DNA from: Modestobacter caceresii
GTDB taxonomy: Bacteria; Actinomycetota; Actinomycetes; Mycobacteriales; Geodermatophilaceae
Direction of reading: 5' to 3'
Length of the DNA: 64,000 bases
NCBI RefSeq assembly: GCF_000761485.1
Contig: NZ_JPMX01000021.1
Location: 1-64,000, forward strand
Below are positions 17,855 through 25,659 of this stretch, one piece after another; position 1 is the stretch's first letter, and each line of letters opens with the position of its first letter. The position numbers and the translations under genes are program-made. Below the pieces are notes generated by a model. The model had not been told where the DNA came from. It saw nothing but the letters and a program-made list of their open reading frames with translations, and made no database searches.

Positions 17855-18390
17855 CGCCGGGCCTTCCCGGCCCGCAGGTCGTCGCCGAGCCGGTCGTACC
17901 GGCCCTTCGGCAACGCCAGCACCAGCGCAGCCACGATCGTGGCGAAGAGGACCGGCGAGACGGTCATCATCACCAGCATCTTCGACTCCATGACGGCCTC
18001 GCCCAGCGAGGTCACCAGGTCGGCGGCGGGAGCACCGCGGCGGGTGGGCCACGGGATCAGCAACGCCCCGGCGGCCAGCACGACGAACGTGCCGGTCGCG
18101 ACCGCCAGCGCCGGGCGCTTGCCGTGCACCATGTCCATCGGCATCAGCGCGGGGTTCATCCCCATGAACATGATCATGTAGATGCCCATGACCGCCATCT
18201 CCATGGTCATCATCAGCACGGTGATGACGCCCAGGAACTCCAGGTCGACCAGCAGCAGCACCAGGCCGACGGCGATGAAGGACGCGGCCAGCGCGTAGGT
18301 CGCCCGGGCCATCGAGTCGACCCGGAAGACGGCGACGCCGGTGGCCACCGCGATCACGGCGAGCACCCAGAACACGATCCCGGTCAGCAC
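17851..18390 (-). CDS. nuoJ: NuoJ-like subunit with a Met-rich segment
   Basis: A 179-residue membrane protein in the nuoJ position with about five hydrophobic helices. I start it at the GTG at 18390 because an AGGAGG sits six bases upstream; the GTG at 18396 would abut the ribosome site. The third helix and following loop are strikingly rich in Met (VLMMTMEMAVMGIYMIMFMG, then MNPALMPMDMVHG). Ordinary NuoJ has the GAVMVLFLFVVMML type of helix here, so the segment may have a special role, possibly metal or gating. Its stop overlaps the nuoK start. Confidence 0.85.
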   Translation of the reverse strand: MLTGIVFWVLAVIAVATGVAVFRVDSMARATYALAASFIAVGLVLLLVDLEFLGVITVLMMTMEMAVMGIYMIMFMGMNPALMPMDMVHGKRPALAVATGTFVVLAAGALLIPWPTRRGAPAADLVTSLGEAVMESKMLVMMTVSPVLFATIVAALVLALPKGRYDRLGDDLRAGKARR

Positions 18391-18401
18391 GTCCACCCTC
18401 C

Positions 18402-19334
18402 TCAGGCCTGGACCACGACGACGACGGACACGACCAGCAGCTGCAGCAGCACCAACGGGAGGGCGACCAGCCAGGCGGGCGCCGCGAACCGCTCCGGAGC
18501 GACCACCGGGAGCCGGCGCCGCAGCGCGACGAGCACCGTGAGCAGCCCGGCGGTCTTGACGAGCAGCCACAGCCAGGCCGGCAACAGCGGACCGTGCCCA
18601 CCGCCGAGGAAGGCGGTGGCCCCGAAGGCGGCCCCGGCGGTGAGCAGGGCGTACCGCCCGGCCGAGATCAGCCAGCGGTCGACACCGGCCGCCTCGACGA
18701 GCACCCCGCCGGCCGTCGTCGCCCCGATCGGTGCGCCGAGCGGCCCCCAGACGGAGAAGCCGGCGACCGCGACGCAGAAGACGGCGAACGCCACCGGCAT
18801 CCAGACGACGAACCACAGCCCGGACTGCGCGGCCACCACGTCACCGAGCCGGAGGCTGTCGGCGGCGACCGCCGGCGCGGTCAGCGCGAACATCAACGGC
18901 AGCTCGTAGGACAGCGCCTGGGCCAGGAACCGGTACCCGCCGACCAGGGCGTGGGCGCTGTTGGGACCCCAGCCGGCCAGCCAGACCGCCGCCCACACCA
19001 GCACGTCCATCGCGTTGAACCAGACGATGCCCACCGTCAGGTCGGCGACGGTCCACCGGCCGAACGGGACGACGGCGACCATCAGCAGCGCCGCGGTGAG
19101 CAGCCCGGCGCCGCCGATCCGCTGCAACGGGAGGTCCGCGGCCGCGGTGGTCCGGCGCCGCTGGCCGAACAGCCGCGCCGTCTCCGCCACCGGGGTGAGC
19201 AGGCCGCCACCCAGCGGCTGCCCGGCGGACCGCGCGGCCAGCGCACCGTCCAGGCTCGCCGCGGCGGCCGCGACGACGAGCAGCAGCGCGGCCGCCACCG
19301 GCACCCAGCCGACCGAGACCTCGGTGACGGTCAC
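18402..19334 (-). CDS. nuoH: NuoH-like subunit with a divergent quinone loop
   Basis: A 310-residue membrane protein. The family signature ALVGGYRFLAQALSYELPL is clear. The segment that in canonical NuoH carries the acidic EAExELVAGFxxEY quinone-chamber loop is replaced by a Gly/Ala-rich stretch (FSVWGPLGAPIGATTAGG then VLVEAAGVDRW), with only an isolated Glu. The quinone-binding end of the chamber is therefore probably altered, in keeping with the missing NuoB/NuoD/NuoI partners. The GTG overlaps the stop of the upstream gene (GTGA). Confidence 0.8.
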   Translation of the reverse strand: MTVTEVSVGWVPVAAALLLVVAAAAASLDGALAARSAGQPLGGGLLTPVAETARLFGQRRRTTAAADLPLQRIGGAGLLTAALLMVAVVPFGRWTVADLTVGIVWFNAMDVLVWAAVWLAGWGPNSAHALVGGYRFLAQALSYELPLMFALTAPAVAADSLRLGDVVAAQSGLWFVVWMPVAFAVFCVAVAGFSVWGPLGAPIGATTAGGVLVEAAGVDRWLISAGRYALLTAGAAFGATAFLGGGHGPLLPAWLWLLVKTAGLLTVLVALRRRLPVVAPERFAAPAWLVALPLVLLQLLVVSVVVVVQA

Positions 19335-20446
19335 GAGCCCGCCTCCACCGGCACGGTCACCCGGTCGGCGGTGTCCAGGTCGAGCGAGGCGACCACCAGC
19401 CGGGCGGTGGCGAGGTCCAGCCCGGTGACCAGCTCGGCCACCGCGGTCAGCTCGGTGGACCGGCGCTGCTCGGTGCCCTCCAGCCAGTGCCGCAGCCGGT
19501 CGTGCGCATCGCCCTCGGGGAGCCGGCCCAGACCGCGCAGCGACCAGCGGAGCAGCCGCGACCGGATGATCCGGCGGGCCAGCCGCTCGGCCTCGGGTGG
19601 CTGCCCGCCGGCGAGCAGGGCGTCGCGGACCCGGGCGGCCCGGGTGGCGGCGTCGTCCCAGCCGGCCAGGGCCAGCAGGGTGGCCACCGCGTCCCACCGG
19701 CCGGCCGGGGTGCCGTGCACCGGCGCGTCGGTGGGGGAGTCGTCGGCCGGCAGCAGCACCTCCGCCCGGGCGGCGACGACCAGGTCGCCCTGGAGGGTGG
19801 TGTGCAGCAGCAGGCCGGCCGGCCAGTGCGGCAGGACCGGGCCGAGGGGCACGTGCAGCACGTCGAGGTCGAGGGCGTCGGGGTCGGTCAGCTGGTCGTC
19901 GTCCCCGCCGCCGGCCAGGCCGATCCCGGCAGGCATCGGCATGTCCATGTCGCCGTGGTCCATGTCGCCGTGGTCCATGTCGCCGTGGTCCATGTCGCCG
20001 TGGTCCATGTCGCCCATGTCCTGGTCACCCATGTCGCCGTCGTCGGAGTCGTCGTCCATGTCCGTGTCGCCCATGTCGCCGTTGCCCGTGGCGGTGGTGC
20101 CGGGTTCGGGGTCGGCCGGCCGGTCGGCGGCGTCGCGCCGCTGGGCTGCGCCGTCGGCGAGCTCGGTCGCGGCACGGTCCAGGACGGCCGGGACGTCGAC
20201 GGCGGTCGTCACCTCGGCGCGGGCGCGAGGGCCGGGCAGCTGGCTCCAGACGTGGTCGACCGCGGCGGTCAGCCGGGCCCCGGGGCGTCCGCACACCACG
20301 AGCAGGTCCGCGTCGGCGGGGGAGCCGGCCAGCCGCCAGCCCCGGTGCCGGACGTGCTCCTCGAGCGCGCAGCGGGTGCGGCTCCAGCCGGGCACCTCGA
20401 CGGCGAGCACCGCGGTGCGGCGGGCGGCCAGCGGGCTCAGGTCCAC
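19331..20446 (-). CDS. Asp/Met/His-rich protein at the NuoB-C-D position; possible degenerate NuoB-NuoD fusion
   Basis: A 371-residue soluble protein between nuoA and nuoH, where nuoB, C, D, E, F, G and I would normally lie. The first ~80 residues (ADADLLVVCGRPG, then AAVDHVWSQLPGPR) resemble the NuoB core strand-helix (ADLLIV.G.......V..VYDQMPEP) but lack the four Fe-S cysteines. Residues ~120-165 are a low-complexity tract with four exact GDMDH units and MDMPMPAG. After it, VLHVPLGPVLPHWPAGLLLH then TTLQGDLVVAARAEV recalls the start of NuoD (LGPQHPxxHGVLRL..LDGE.V). The Asp/Met/His tract could bind copper, nickel, cobalt or other metals. The homology is my reading and needs profile comparison. 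Overlaps nuoA by 10 bases. Confidence 0.6.
   Translation of the reverse strand: MDLSPLAARRTAVLAVEVPGWSRTRCALEEHVRHRGWRLAGSPADADLLVVCGRPGARLTAAVDHVWSQLPGPRARAEVTTAVDVPAVLDRAATELADGAAQRRDAADRPADPEPGTTATGNGDMGDTDMDDDSDDGDMGDQDMGDMDHGDMDHGDMDHGDMDHGDMDMPMPAGIGLAGGGDDDQLTDPDALDLDVLHVPLGPVLPHWPAGLLLHTTLQGDLVVAARAEVLLPADDSPTDAPVHGTPAGRWDAVATLLALAGWDDAATRAARVRDALLAGGQPPEAERLARRIIRSRLLRWSLRGLGRLPEGDAHDRLRHWLEGTEQRRSTELTAVAELVTGLDLATARLVVASLDLDTADRVTVPVEAGS
19944..20003 (-). repeat. Tandem 15-bp repeat encoding GDMDH units
   Basis: Four exact copies of the 15-base unit TCCATGTCGCCGTGG (plus strand), flanked by degenerate copies to about 20090. In frame they encode (GDMDH)n within the gene above. Exact DNA identity between copies suggests recent expansion or slippage, so copy number may vary between strains. 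Confidence 0.9.
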
Positions 20447-20787
20447 CGCAGCGCACCCTCGCGCCAGGCCCAGAGCACGCCGGTCATCAGCACGCCGAGC
20501 AGCACGAACATCTCGACGATCGCCGAGGTCCCGATCGAGGCGACCACGGTCGCCCACGGGTACATGTAGAGCATCTCCACGTCGAAGGCGAGGAACAGCA
20601 GGGTCATCGGGTAGTACCGCGCCTCGAACCGGGACAGCGCGTGCTCGGCGGGCCGCCAGCCGGAGAGGAACGGCAGGGTCGCGACCGCGTCCGGCGCCAC
20701 CGCGGTCCGCCGGTGCAGCAGGTACGCCAGCAGCACACCGCCGACGGCGAGGCCCAGCATCGTGGCCAGGCTCAGGTAGGCCGACAC
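20437..20787 (-). CDS. nuoA: NuoA-like subunit, first gene of the complex I-like operon
   Basis: A 116-residue protein with three membrane helices and the NuoA/ND3 pattern: RFEARYYPMTLLFLAFDVEMLYMYPWA (the F-D-E-FL-PW motif with the acidic pair in TM2). The canonical Cys of the TM1-2 loop is absent, as in many bacteria. The GTG start at 20787 follows a strong GGAGGA site. It is the promoter-proximal gene, 88 bases from the divergent ArsR regulator. Confidence 0.92.
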   Translation of the reverse strand: MSAYLSLATMLGLAVGGVLLAYLLHRRTAVAPDAVATLPFLSGWRPAEHALSRFEARYYPMTLLFLAFDVEMLYMYPWATVVASIGTSAIVEMFVLLGVLMTGVLWAWREGALRWT

Positions 20788-20841
20788 CAGTTCGTCCTCC
20801 GTCCGCGTCGTCCTCGGGCCGTGGCTGACCGACGGCGCGCA

Positions 20842-20863
20842 TACCCGTGCGCCCGTGCGGGTA
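20842..20863. promoter_or_regulatory. Palindrome in the ArsR/nuoA intergenic region, candidate ArsR operator
   Basis: Perfect six-base arms TACCCG and CGGGTA with a ten-base centre, between divergent nuoA and the ArsR-family gene. Size and position fit an ArsR/SmtB operator controlling both directions. No experimental support. Confidence 0.45.
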
Positions 20864-20875
20864 ACCGCACCGATC

Positions 20876-21250
20876 GTGACGGACCATCCCCATCCGGTCG
20901 ACCCCGTGCGTGTGGCTGCGGCCAGGGCGCGGGTGCCCAGCCGTGAGGACGCGGCGAGCCTGACGGCGATGCTGAGCCTGCTGGCCGACCCCACCCGGTC
21001 CCGGGTGCTCTACGCCCTCGACGTGGTCGAGGAGCTCTGCGTGGGCGACCTGGCGATGGCGCTGGAGGCGACCGAGGACGCGGTCGGCTATGCGCTGCGG
21101 CTGCTGCGCACCGCCGGCTTCGTCACCAGCCGCAAGGACGGGCGGGTCGTCTACTACCGCTTGGCCGACGGCTTCCCGGGGCCGCTCCGGGAACACTGCC
21201 TGCGGCAACTCGTCGAGCTCTCCCGCCAGGTGGCCGACGGGGAGGACTGA
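20876..21250 (+). CDS. ArsR/SmtB-family winged-helix regulator
   Basis: A 124-residue regulator: LADPTRSRVLYALDVVEELC (dimer and DNA-binding core), VGYALRLLRTAGFVTSRKDG (recognition helix and wing), RVVYYRLAD (wing strand). The segment ELCVGDL corresponds to the ELCVCDL metal box of ArsR/CadC sensors but has only one of its two cysteines. With HPHPV near the N-terminus, a different metal site or another ligand is possible. I start at the GTG at 20876 rather than the ORF's earlier GTG. Divergent from the nuo-like operon and probably its repressor, since the operon product carries a metal-ligand-rich tract. Confidence 0.85.
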   Translation: MTDHPHPVDPVRVAAARARVPSREDAASLTAMLSLLADPTRSRVLYALDVVEELCVGDLAMALEATEDAVGYALRLLRTAGFVTSRKDGRVVYYRLADGFPGPLREHCLRQLVELSRQVADGED

Positions 21251-21256
21251 CCGGCT

Positions 21257-22006
21257 TCAGCTCCGGTGCGCGAGCGTCTCCAGGTGCTCGGCGTAGGTCT
21301 GCCGGCCGTGGACGTGGGGCTCGGCCGGGACGAGCGCACCACCGGCCATCGCCGCACCCGCCCGGCCGGGCAGCCGCACCGGGACGACGAGCCGGCGCTG
21401 CCCGGTGGCGCGCAGCAGCCGCCGGACGAGGTCGCCCATGTCGTGGTCCTCCGGTCCGGCGATCGGCTGGGCGGTCCCCTGCGGGGCGCCGTGCGCGAGC
21501 CGCACGAGGTGGGCGGCGACCTCGCCGGCGGCGACCGGCCGGGTGGCCATCCGGGGGACGACGACGAACGGGCGGGGGGAGCGGTCGACCAGCTGGCCGG
21601 CGAACTCGTGGAACTGGGTGGCGCGCAGCAGCGTCCAGGGCACCGGACCGGCGGCCAGCAGCTCCTCCTGCCGCCGCTTGCCCAGGTAGTAGCCGAAGTC
21701 GACGGTGTCGGCGCCGACGATCGAGAGCGTGACCACGTGCCCGGCACCGGCCCGGGCGGCCGCGGCGAGCAGCTGGCTGGTGGCCGCGGTGAAGAAGGCC
21801 ACCGATCGGCGCCGGCTGGTCGTGGTCACGTTCGCGACGTCGATCACCGCCTCGACGCCGGCCAGGGCGGCGGCCAGGCCGGTGCCGTCGGTCAGGTCGA
21901 CCCCGCGGGAGCGGGCGAGCACGACCGGGTCGTCGCCCTGCCGCGTCAGCTCCGCGACCACCAGTGCACCCAACAGGCCGGTGCCACCGGCCACCGCGAT
22001 CCGCAT
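21257..22006 (-). CDS. NmrA-like atypical SDR, NAD(P)-binding protein
   Basis: A 249-residue Rossmann protein: VAGGTGLLGALVV cofactor loop, RGVDLTDGTGL after strand 3, and VEAVIDVANV. It lacks the classic YxxxK (has YYLGKRRQEELL) and follows the pattern of atypical SDRs related to NmrA and to complex I NDUFA9-like proteins (LLRATQFHEF). Function unknown; typical roles are redox sensing or reduction of quinone-like substrates. Its end converges with the ArsR gene, six bases apart. Nothing upstream ties it to the PucR regulator except direction. Confidence 0.8.
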   Translation of the reverse strand: MRIAVAGGTGLLGALVVAELTRQGDDPVVLARSRGVDLTDGTGLAAALAGVEAVIDVANVTTTSRRRSVAFFTAATSQLLAAAARAGAGHVVTLSIVGADTVDFGYYLGKRRQEELLAAGPVPWTLLRATQFHEFAGQLVDRSPRPFVVVPRMATRPVAAGEVAAHLVRLAHGAPQGTAQPIAGPEDHDMGDLVRRLLRATGQRRLVVPVRLPGRAGAAMAGGALVPAEPHVHGRQTYAEHLETLAHRS

Positions 22007-22033
22007 GCCGCCATCCTGCGGGACGGCGGACGA

Positions 22034-23233
22034 TCAGGAAGCGGGGGGCTGCGGGCCGAGCGCGATGGTCAGCTGCAGCACCGTCTGCGGGTCCTCGAGG
22101 CGGTCGCCGTACAGGTCGCGCAGCTGCCCCATCCGGTACCGCACGGTCTGCGGGTGCACGAACAGCTCGGCGGCGACCTGGTCACGCCGGCCGTGGTGCA
22201 GCAGCCAGGAGCGGAGGGTCGCGGCCAGCTTCTCCCGGGTGGCCGGGGTCAGCCCGTCCAGCGGGGCGAGCGCCGCGGCCCGCAGATCGGCCAGGGCGTC
22301 CTCGTCTGCCCGCAGCACCAGCTCCGGCAGTCGCTGCTCGGTGTCCAGCGGCGCCGGGCCGGTGGCGCGCAGGCCGAGCCGCAGCGCACGCAGCGCGCGG
22401 GCGTAGGAGCCGGCGACCGCCGACCACGGACGGGCCGGGCCGACCACCGCCGTCCGCCCCTCGAGGGCGCGCAGCAGGGCGGCCCGGGCACCGTCGCCGG
22501 CGTCCGGCACCAGGAGGACGCTGAGCTCCAGGGCCGGGTCCAGCCCCGGCGGATCGTCGTCCAGCTGGAGCGTGCGCTGGCCGAGGAGCGCGACGGCACC
22601 GCGGGCCCGCACCTCGGGGAGCAGCACGGCGGTCAGCGTCCGGGGCGGGAGCCACCCGGCCCGCTCGGCCGCGGGGGTGAGGTCGTGCAGCGGCCGCCCG
22701 GCCAGCAGCAGTGCGCCCAGCCGCTCGCGGTGGTGCCGGCGCACCCGGCCGGTGCTCTCGAGCTCGTCGGTGTGCCCGGCGACGCTGGCGGCCGACAGCT
22801 GGTCGATGTAGGCGAACACCAGCTCGGCGAAGCGGGCCAGCGACCCCACCGAGAGGCCGGCGCCGACCGCGGTGTCGCTCATGTGCCGCCAGGACACCCG
22901 GGCGCCGACCCGGTAGGCGGCCAGCAGGGCGTCCATCGACCGCCCGCTGCGCGCCTCGCCCCGGCCGAGGGAGTACGCGCCCTCCAGCGCCGGGCCGATC
23001 GGCCGGCTCGCGTCGACGCCCCCGGCGGTGGTGGCCAGCTCCAGGAAGCCACCCAGGGCGAGCTGGACGGCGTTGGAGATCGCCCGGCCCATCTCCCCGG
23101 AGAAGGCGTCGGCGTAGCTGGGCACCTCGACGACGATGCTGGCCACGGTCTGCTGGGCCACGGCGGGGAGCTGGGCCTGCATCGCGGCGACGACGGGCGG
23201 CGGGAACGTGACCTGATCGCTCGTGGTGTTCAC
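22034..23233 (-). CDS. PucR/CdaR-type transcriptional regulator
   Basis: A 399-residue protein with a long N-terminal helical region (residues ~1-180), a degenerate GGDEF-like middle, and a C-terminal helix-turn-helix: LRSWLLHHGRRDQVAAELF followed by VHPQTVRYRMGQLRDLYG. That terminal HTH pattern is diagnostic for the PucR/CdaR family. It starts at a GTG (23233), divergent from the desaturase reductase gene. This arrangement resembles that in many actinobacteria, where such a regulator faces a DesA3-type desaturase operon, so it likely controls membrane lipid unsaturation. Confidence 0.88.
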   Translation of the reverse strand: MNTTSDQVTFPPPVVAAMQAQLPAVAQQTVASIVVEVPSYADAFSGEMGRAISNAVQLALGGFLELATTAGGVDASRPIGPALEGAYSLGRGEARSGRSMDALLAAYRVGARVSWRHMSDTAVGAGLSVGSLARFAELVFAYIDQLSAASVAGHTDELESTGRVRRHHRERLGALLLAGRPLHDLTPAAERAGWLPPRTLTAVLLPEVRARGAVALLGQRTLQLDDDPPGLDPALELSVLLVPDAGDGARAALLRALEGRTAVVGPARPWSAVAGSYARALRALRLGLRATGPAPLDTEQRLPELVLRADEDALADLRAAALAPLDGLTPATREKLAATLRSWLLHHGRRDQVAAELFVHPQTVRYRMGQLRDLYGDRLEDPQTVLQLTIALGPQPPAS

Positions 23234-23241
23234 CCTCTCGT

Positions 23242-23256
23242 TGTTCGCAGGGAACA
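23242..23256. promoter_or_regulatory. Inverted repeat between PucR regulator and desaturase operon
   Basis: TGTTC and GAACA arms around five bases, eight bases upstream of the regulator start in the divergent gap. A half-site GTTGTTCGC recurs at about 23289. Candidate operator for the PucR-type regulator. Confidence 0.45.
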
Positions 23257-23322
23257 GAAGATACCGCCCGATTCACGTCAGAAGCACAGTTGTTCGCCCC
23301 CGGAGCGGGTAATGATCAGTAC

Positions 23323-24429
23323 ATGACCGCCATCGTCCCGCGTCCGTCGCCGGCCCGTCCTGTGCTGACCACGCTGCGCGACCGGGTGCTCAAGGTGGCC
23401 GAGCTGGTCACCACGCCGCTGCTGCCCGCGGACTACCTGGACCTGGTCGACCCGCTGCGTTCCGGCGCCGCGCTGCGTGGCCGGATCGAGGCGGTGCACC
23501 ACGAGACCCGGGACGCCGCCAGCATCGTGATCCGGCCGGGCCGCGACTGGCTCCCGCACACCCCCGGCCAGTACGTCCGGATCGGCATCGACATCGACGG
23601 CGTGCGGCTGTGGCGCGCGTACTCGATCACCTCGGTGCTCGGCCGCGCCGACGGCTGCTTCACCATCACCGTGAAGGCGATCCCCGACGGCAAGGTCAGC
23701 AACCACCTCGTGCACCGCGCCCAGCCGGGCACCATCGTGCAGCTGGACCAGGCGACCGGCGAGTTCGTCCTCCCCGAGGCGCGGCCGGCGAAGGCGCTGT
23801 TCGTGACGGCGGGCTCGGGCATCACGCCGATCATGGGCATCCTGCGCAACCTGGGCGAGGACGCCGGGTGCGACGTCGTCCTGGTGCACTCCGCGCCGAC
23901 CGTCGAGGACGTGATCTTCGGTGCCGAGCTGCGCGAGCTGGCGGCGGCCGGCCGTATCCGGCTGGTCGAGCACCACACCCAGGACGCCGGCTTCCTGGAC
24001 GCCCCGGCGATCGCCGACCTGGTGCCCGACCTGACCGAGCGGGCCACCTGGGCCTGCGGCCCGGTCGGGCTGCTCGAGGCGCTGGAGGAGCACTGGGCGG
24101 ACCAGGGCATCGCCGACCGGCTCTACACCGAGCGCTTCCGCCCCCGGGTGCTGGTCACCGGCGAGGGCGGCACCGTCACCTTCGCGAAGTCCGAGCGCAC
24201 GCTCGAGGTCGACGGGGCGACCCCGATCCTGGACGCCGCCGAGGAGGCCGGGCTGCTGATGCCCAGCGGCTGCCGGATGGGCATCTGCTACGGCTGCGTG
24301 CTGCCGCTCCGCGAGGGCGCCGTCCGCGACCTGCGCAACGGGGAGCTGACCACCGCCGCCCCCGGTGACGGCGTCCTGATCCAGACCTGCGTCAGCGCCG
24401 CCGTTGACGCCTGCGACATCGACCACTGA
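23323..24429 (+). CDS. Ferredoxin reductase (FAD/NAD plus C-terminal [2Fe-2S]) for acyl desaturase
   Basis: A 368-residue flavoprotein. FAD-binding RAYSITS, NAD-binding TAGSGITPIMGILR, and a C-terminal plant-type ferredoxin domain with SGCRMGICYGCVLPL and a distal QTC as cluster ligands. This order is that of M. tuberculosis Rv3230c, which feeds electrons to DesA3. It starts at ATG 23323 with only a weak ribosome site; an in-frame earlier ATG is possible at 23290. The desaturase gene follows 36 bases downstream. Confidence 0.92.
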   Translation: MTAIVPRPSPARPVLTTLRDRVLKVAELVTTPLLPADYLDLVDPLRSGAALRGRIEAVHHETRDAASIVIRPGRDWLPHTPGQYVRIGIDIDGVRLWRAYSITSVLGRADGCFTITVKAIPDGKVSNHLVHRAQPGTIVQLDQATGEFVLPEARPAKALFVTAGSGITPIMGILRNLGEDAGCDVVLVHSAPTVEDVIFGAELRELAAAGRIRLVEHHTQDAGFLDAPAIADLVPDLTERATWACGPVGLLEALEEHWADQGIADRLYTERFRPRVLVTGEGGTVTFAKSERTLEVDGATPILDAAEEAGLLMPSGCRMGICYGCVLPLREGAVRDLRNGELTTAAPGDGVLIQTCVSAAVDACDIDH

Positions 24430-24465
24430 TCCAGAACCGCTGTCCCACCAGCTGAGGAGCTGCAC

Positions 24466-25659
24466 ATGACCGTCCTGCAGAAGAAGCCCGACAACCCGAT
24501 CGCCCACCTCTCCGAGGCCGACATCGAGGCCATCGGCCGCGAGCTCGACGCCATCCGGCAGACCGTGGTGGACAGCCGGGGCGAGGACGACGCGGCCTAC
24601 ATCCGCCGGGTCATCGACGTGCAGCGCAAGATGGAGCTGGCCAGCCGGGCCGTGCTGCTGTTCTCCAAGTTCCCACCGGCCTGGGTCCTCGGCACCGCCG
24701 GGCTCTCGGTCGCCAAGATCCTGGAGAACATGGAGATCGGGCACAACATCCTGCACGGGCAGTGGGACTGGATGCGTGACCCGAAGATCCACTCCACGAC
24801 GTGGGAGTGGGACATGGCCAGCCCGTCGGAGCAGTGGAAGCACTCGCACAACGTGCTGCACCACACGTACACGAACGTGATCGGCAAGGACAACGACCTC
24901 GGCTACGGCATCATGCGCGTCGACGAGGACCAGAAGTGGGTGCCGCTGTACCTGCTGCAGCCGGTGTGGAACTTCATCAACGCCTGCTTCTTCGAGTACG
25001 GGATCGCCGCCTACGACCTGGAGCTGGGCAAGAACCTGGCCACCAAGGAGCGGCGGGCCGACCCCGGCTTCCGTGCCCGCGGCAAGCAGGTGCTGAAGAA
25101 GATCGGCAAGCAGATGACGAAGGACTACGTGGTCCACCCGGCGCTGTCGGGCCCGTCGTTCCTGCCCACCCTGGCGGCCAACTTCACCGCCAACGTGGTG
25201 CGCAACCTGTGGTCGCACTCGGTGATCATGTGCGGGCACTTCCCGGAGGGCGTGGAGACCTTCGAGAAGAAGTCCATCGACGGGGAGACCCGCGGTGAGT
25301 GGTACCTGCGCCAGATGCTCGGCTCGGCCAACATCTCCGGCAGCAAGGCCATGCACATCATGACCGGGAACCTGTCCCACCAGGTCGAGCACCACCTGTT
25401 CCCGGACCTGCCGTCCAACCGGTACGCCGAGATCGCCCCGCAGATCCGCGACCTCTTCGCCCGCTACGGGCTGCGATACCACTCCGCGTCGCTGCCCCGT
25501 CAGGTCGGCTCGGCGTGGCACAAGGTCATCCGGCTGTCGCTGCCCAACGGCTGGCTGGCCCAGACCACCCCGGCCAACGCCCCGGCCCAGGTCGTCAAGC
25601 TCTACAAGATGACCACCGGTGGCCCGAAGGTGCGGCGGGCGCTCCAGGCCGCCGCCTGA
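24466..25659 (+). CDS. Membrane acyl-CoA/fatty acid desaturase, DesA3-type
   Basis: A 397-residue membrane-bound diiron desaturase. Three histidine boxes: GHNILHGQ, HSHNVLHHT and QVEHHLFP. The pairing with the preceding oxidoreductase mirrors the Rv3229c/Rv3230c pair, so a stearoyl-CoA delta-9-type activity is likely; a delta-6 or other regioselectivity cannot be excluded. ATG preceded by GAGGAG. It makes unsaturated acyl chains, which may also feed the Ole pathway elsewhere in this window. Confidence 0.92.
   Translation: MTVLQKKPDNPIAHLSEADIEAIGRELDAIRQTVVDSRGEDDAAYIRRVIDVQRKMELASRAVLLFSKFPPAWVLGTAGLSVAKILENMEIGHNILHGQWDWMRDPKIHSTTWEWDMASPSEQWKHSHNVLHHTYTNVIGKDNDLGYGIMRVDEDQKWVPLYLLQPVWNFINACFFEYGIAAYDLELGKNLATKERRADPGFRARGKQVLKKIGKQMTKDYVVHPALSGPSFLPTLAANFTANVVRNLWSHSVIMCGHFPEGVETFEKKSIDGETRGEWYLRQMLGSANISGSKAMHIMTGNLSHQVEHHLFPDLPSNRYAEIAPQIRDLFARYGLRYHSASLPRQVGSAWHKVIRLSLPNGWLAQTTPANAPAQVVKLYKMTTGGPKVRRALQAAA

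Noticed and set aside
19939-20090. Short direct repeats that could suggest a CRISPR array
   Set aside because: Units are 15 bases, contiguous without spacers and in frame inside a gene; they encode GDMDH repeats.
18594-20828. Plus-strand open frame of ~740 codons opposite nuoH, the Asp/Met/His-rich gene and nuoA
   Set aside because: Shadow frame; no domains, and the minus strand holds recognisable genes with tight overlaps.
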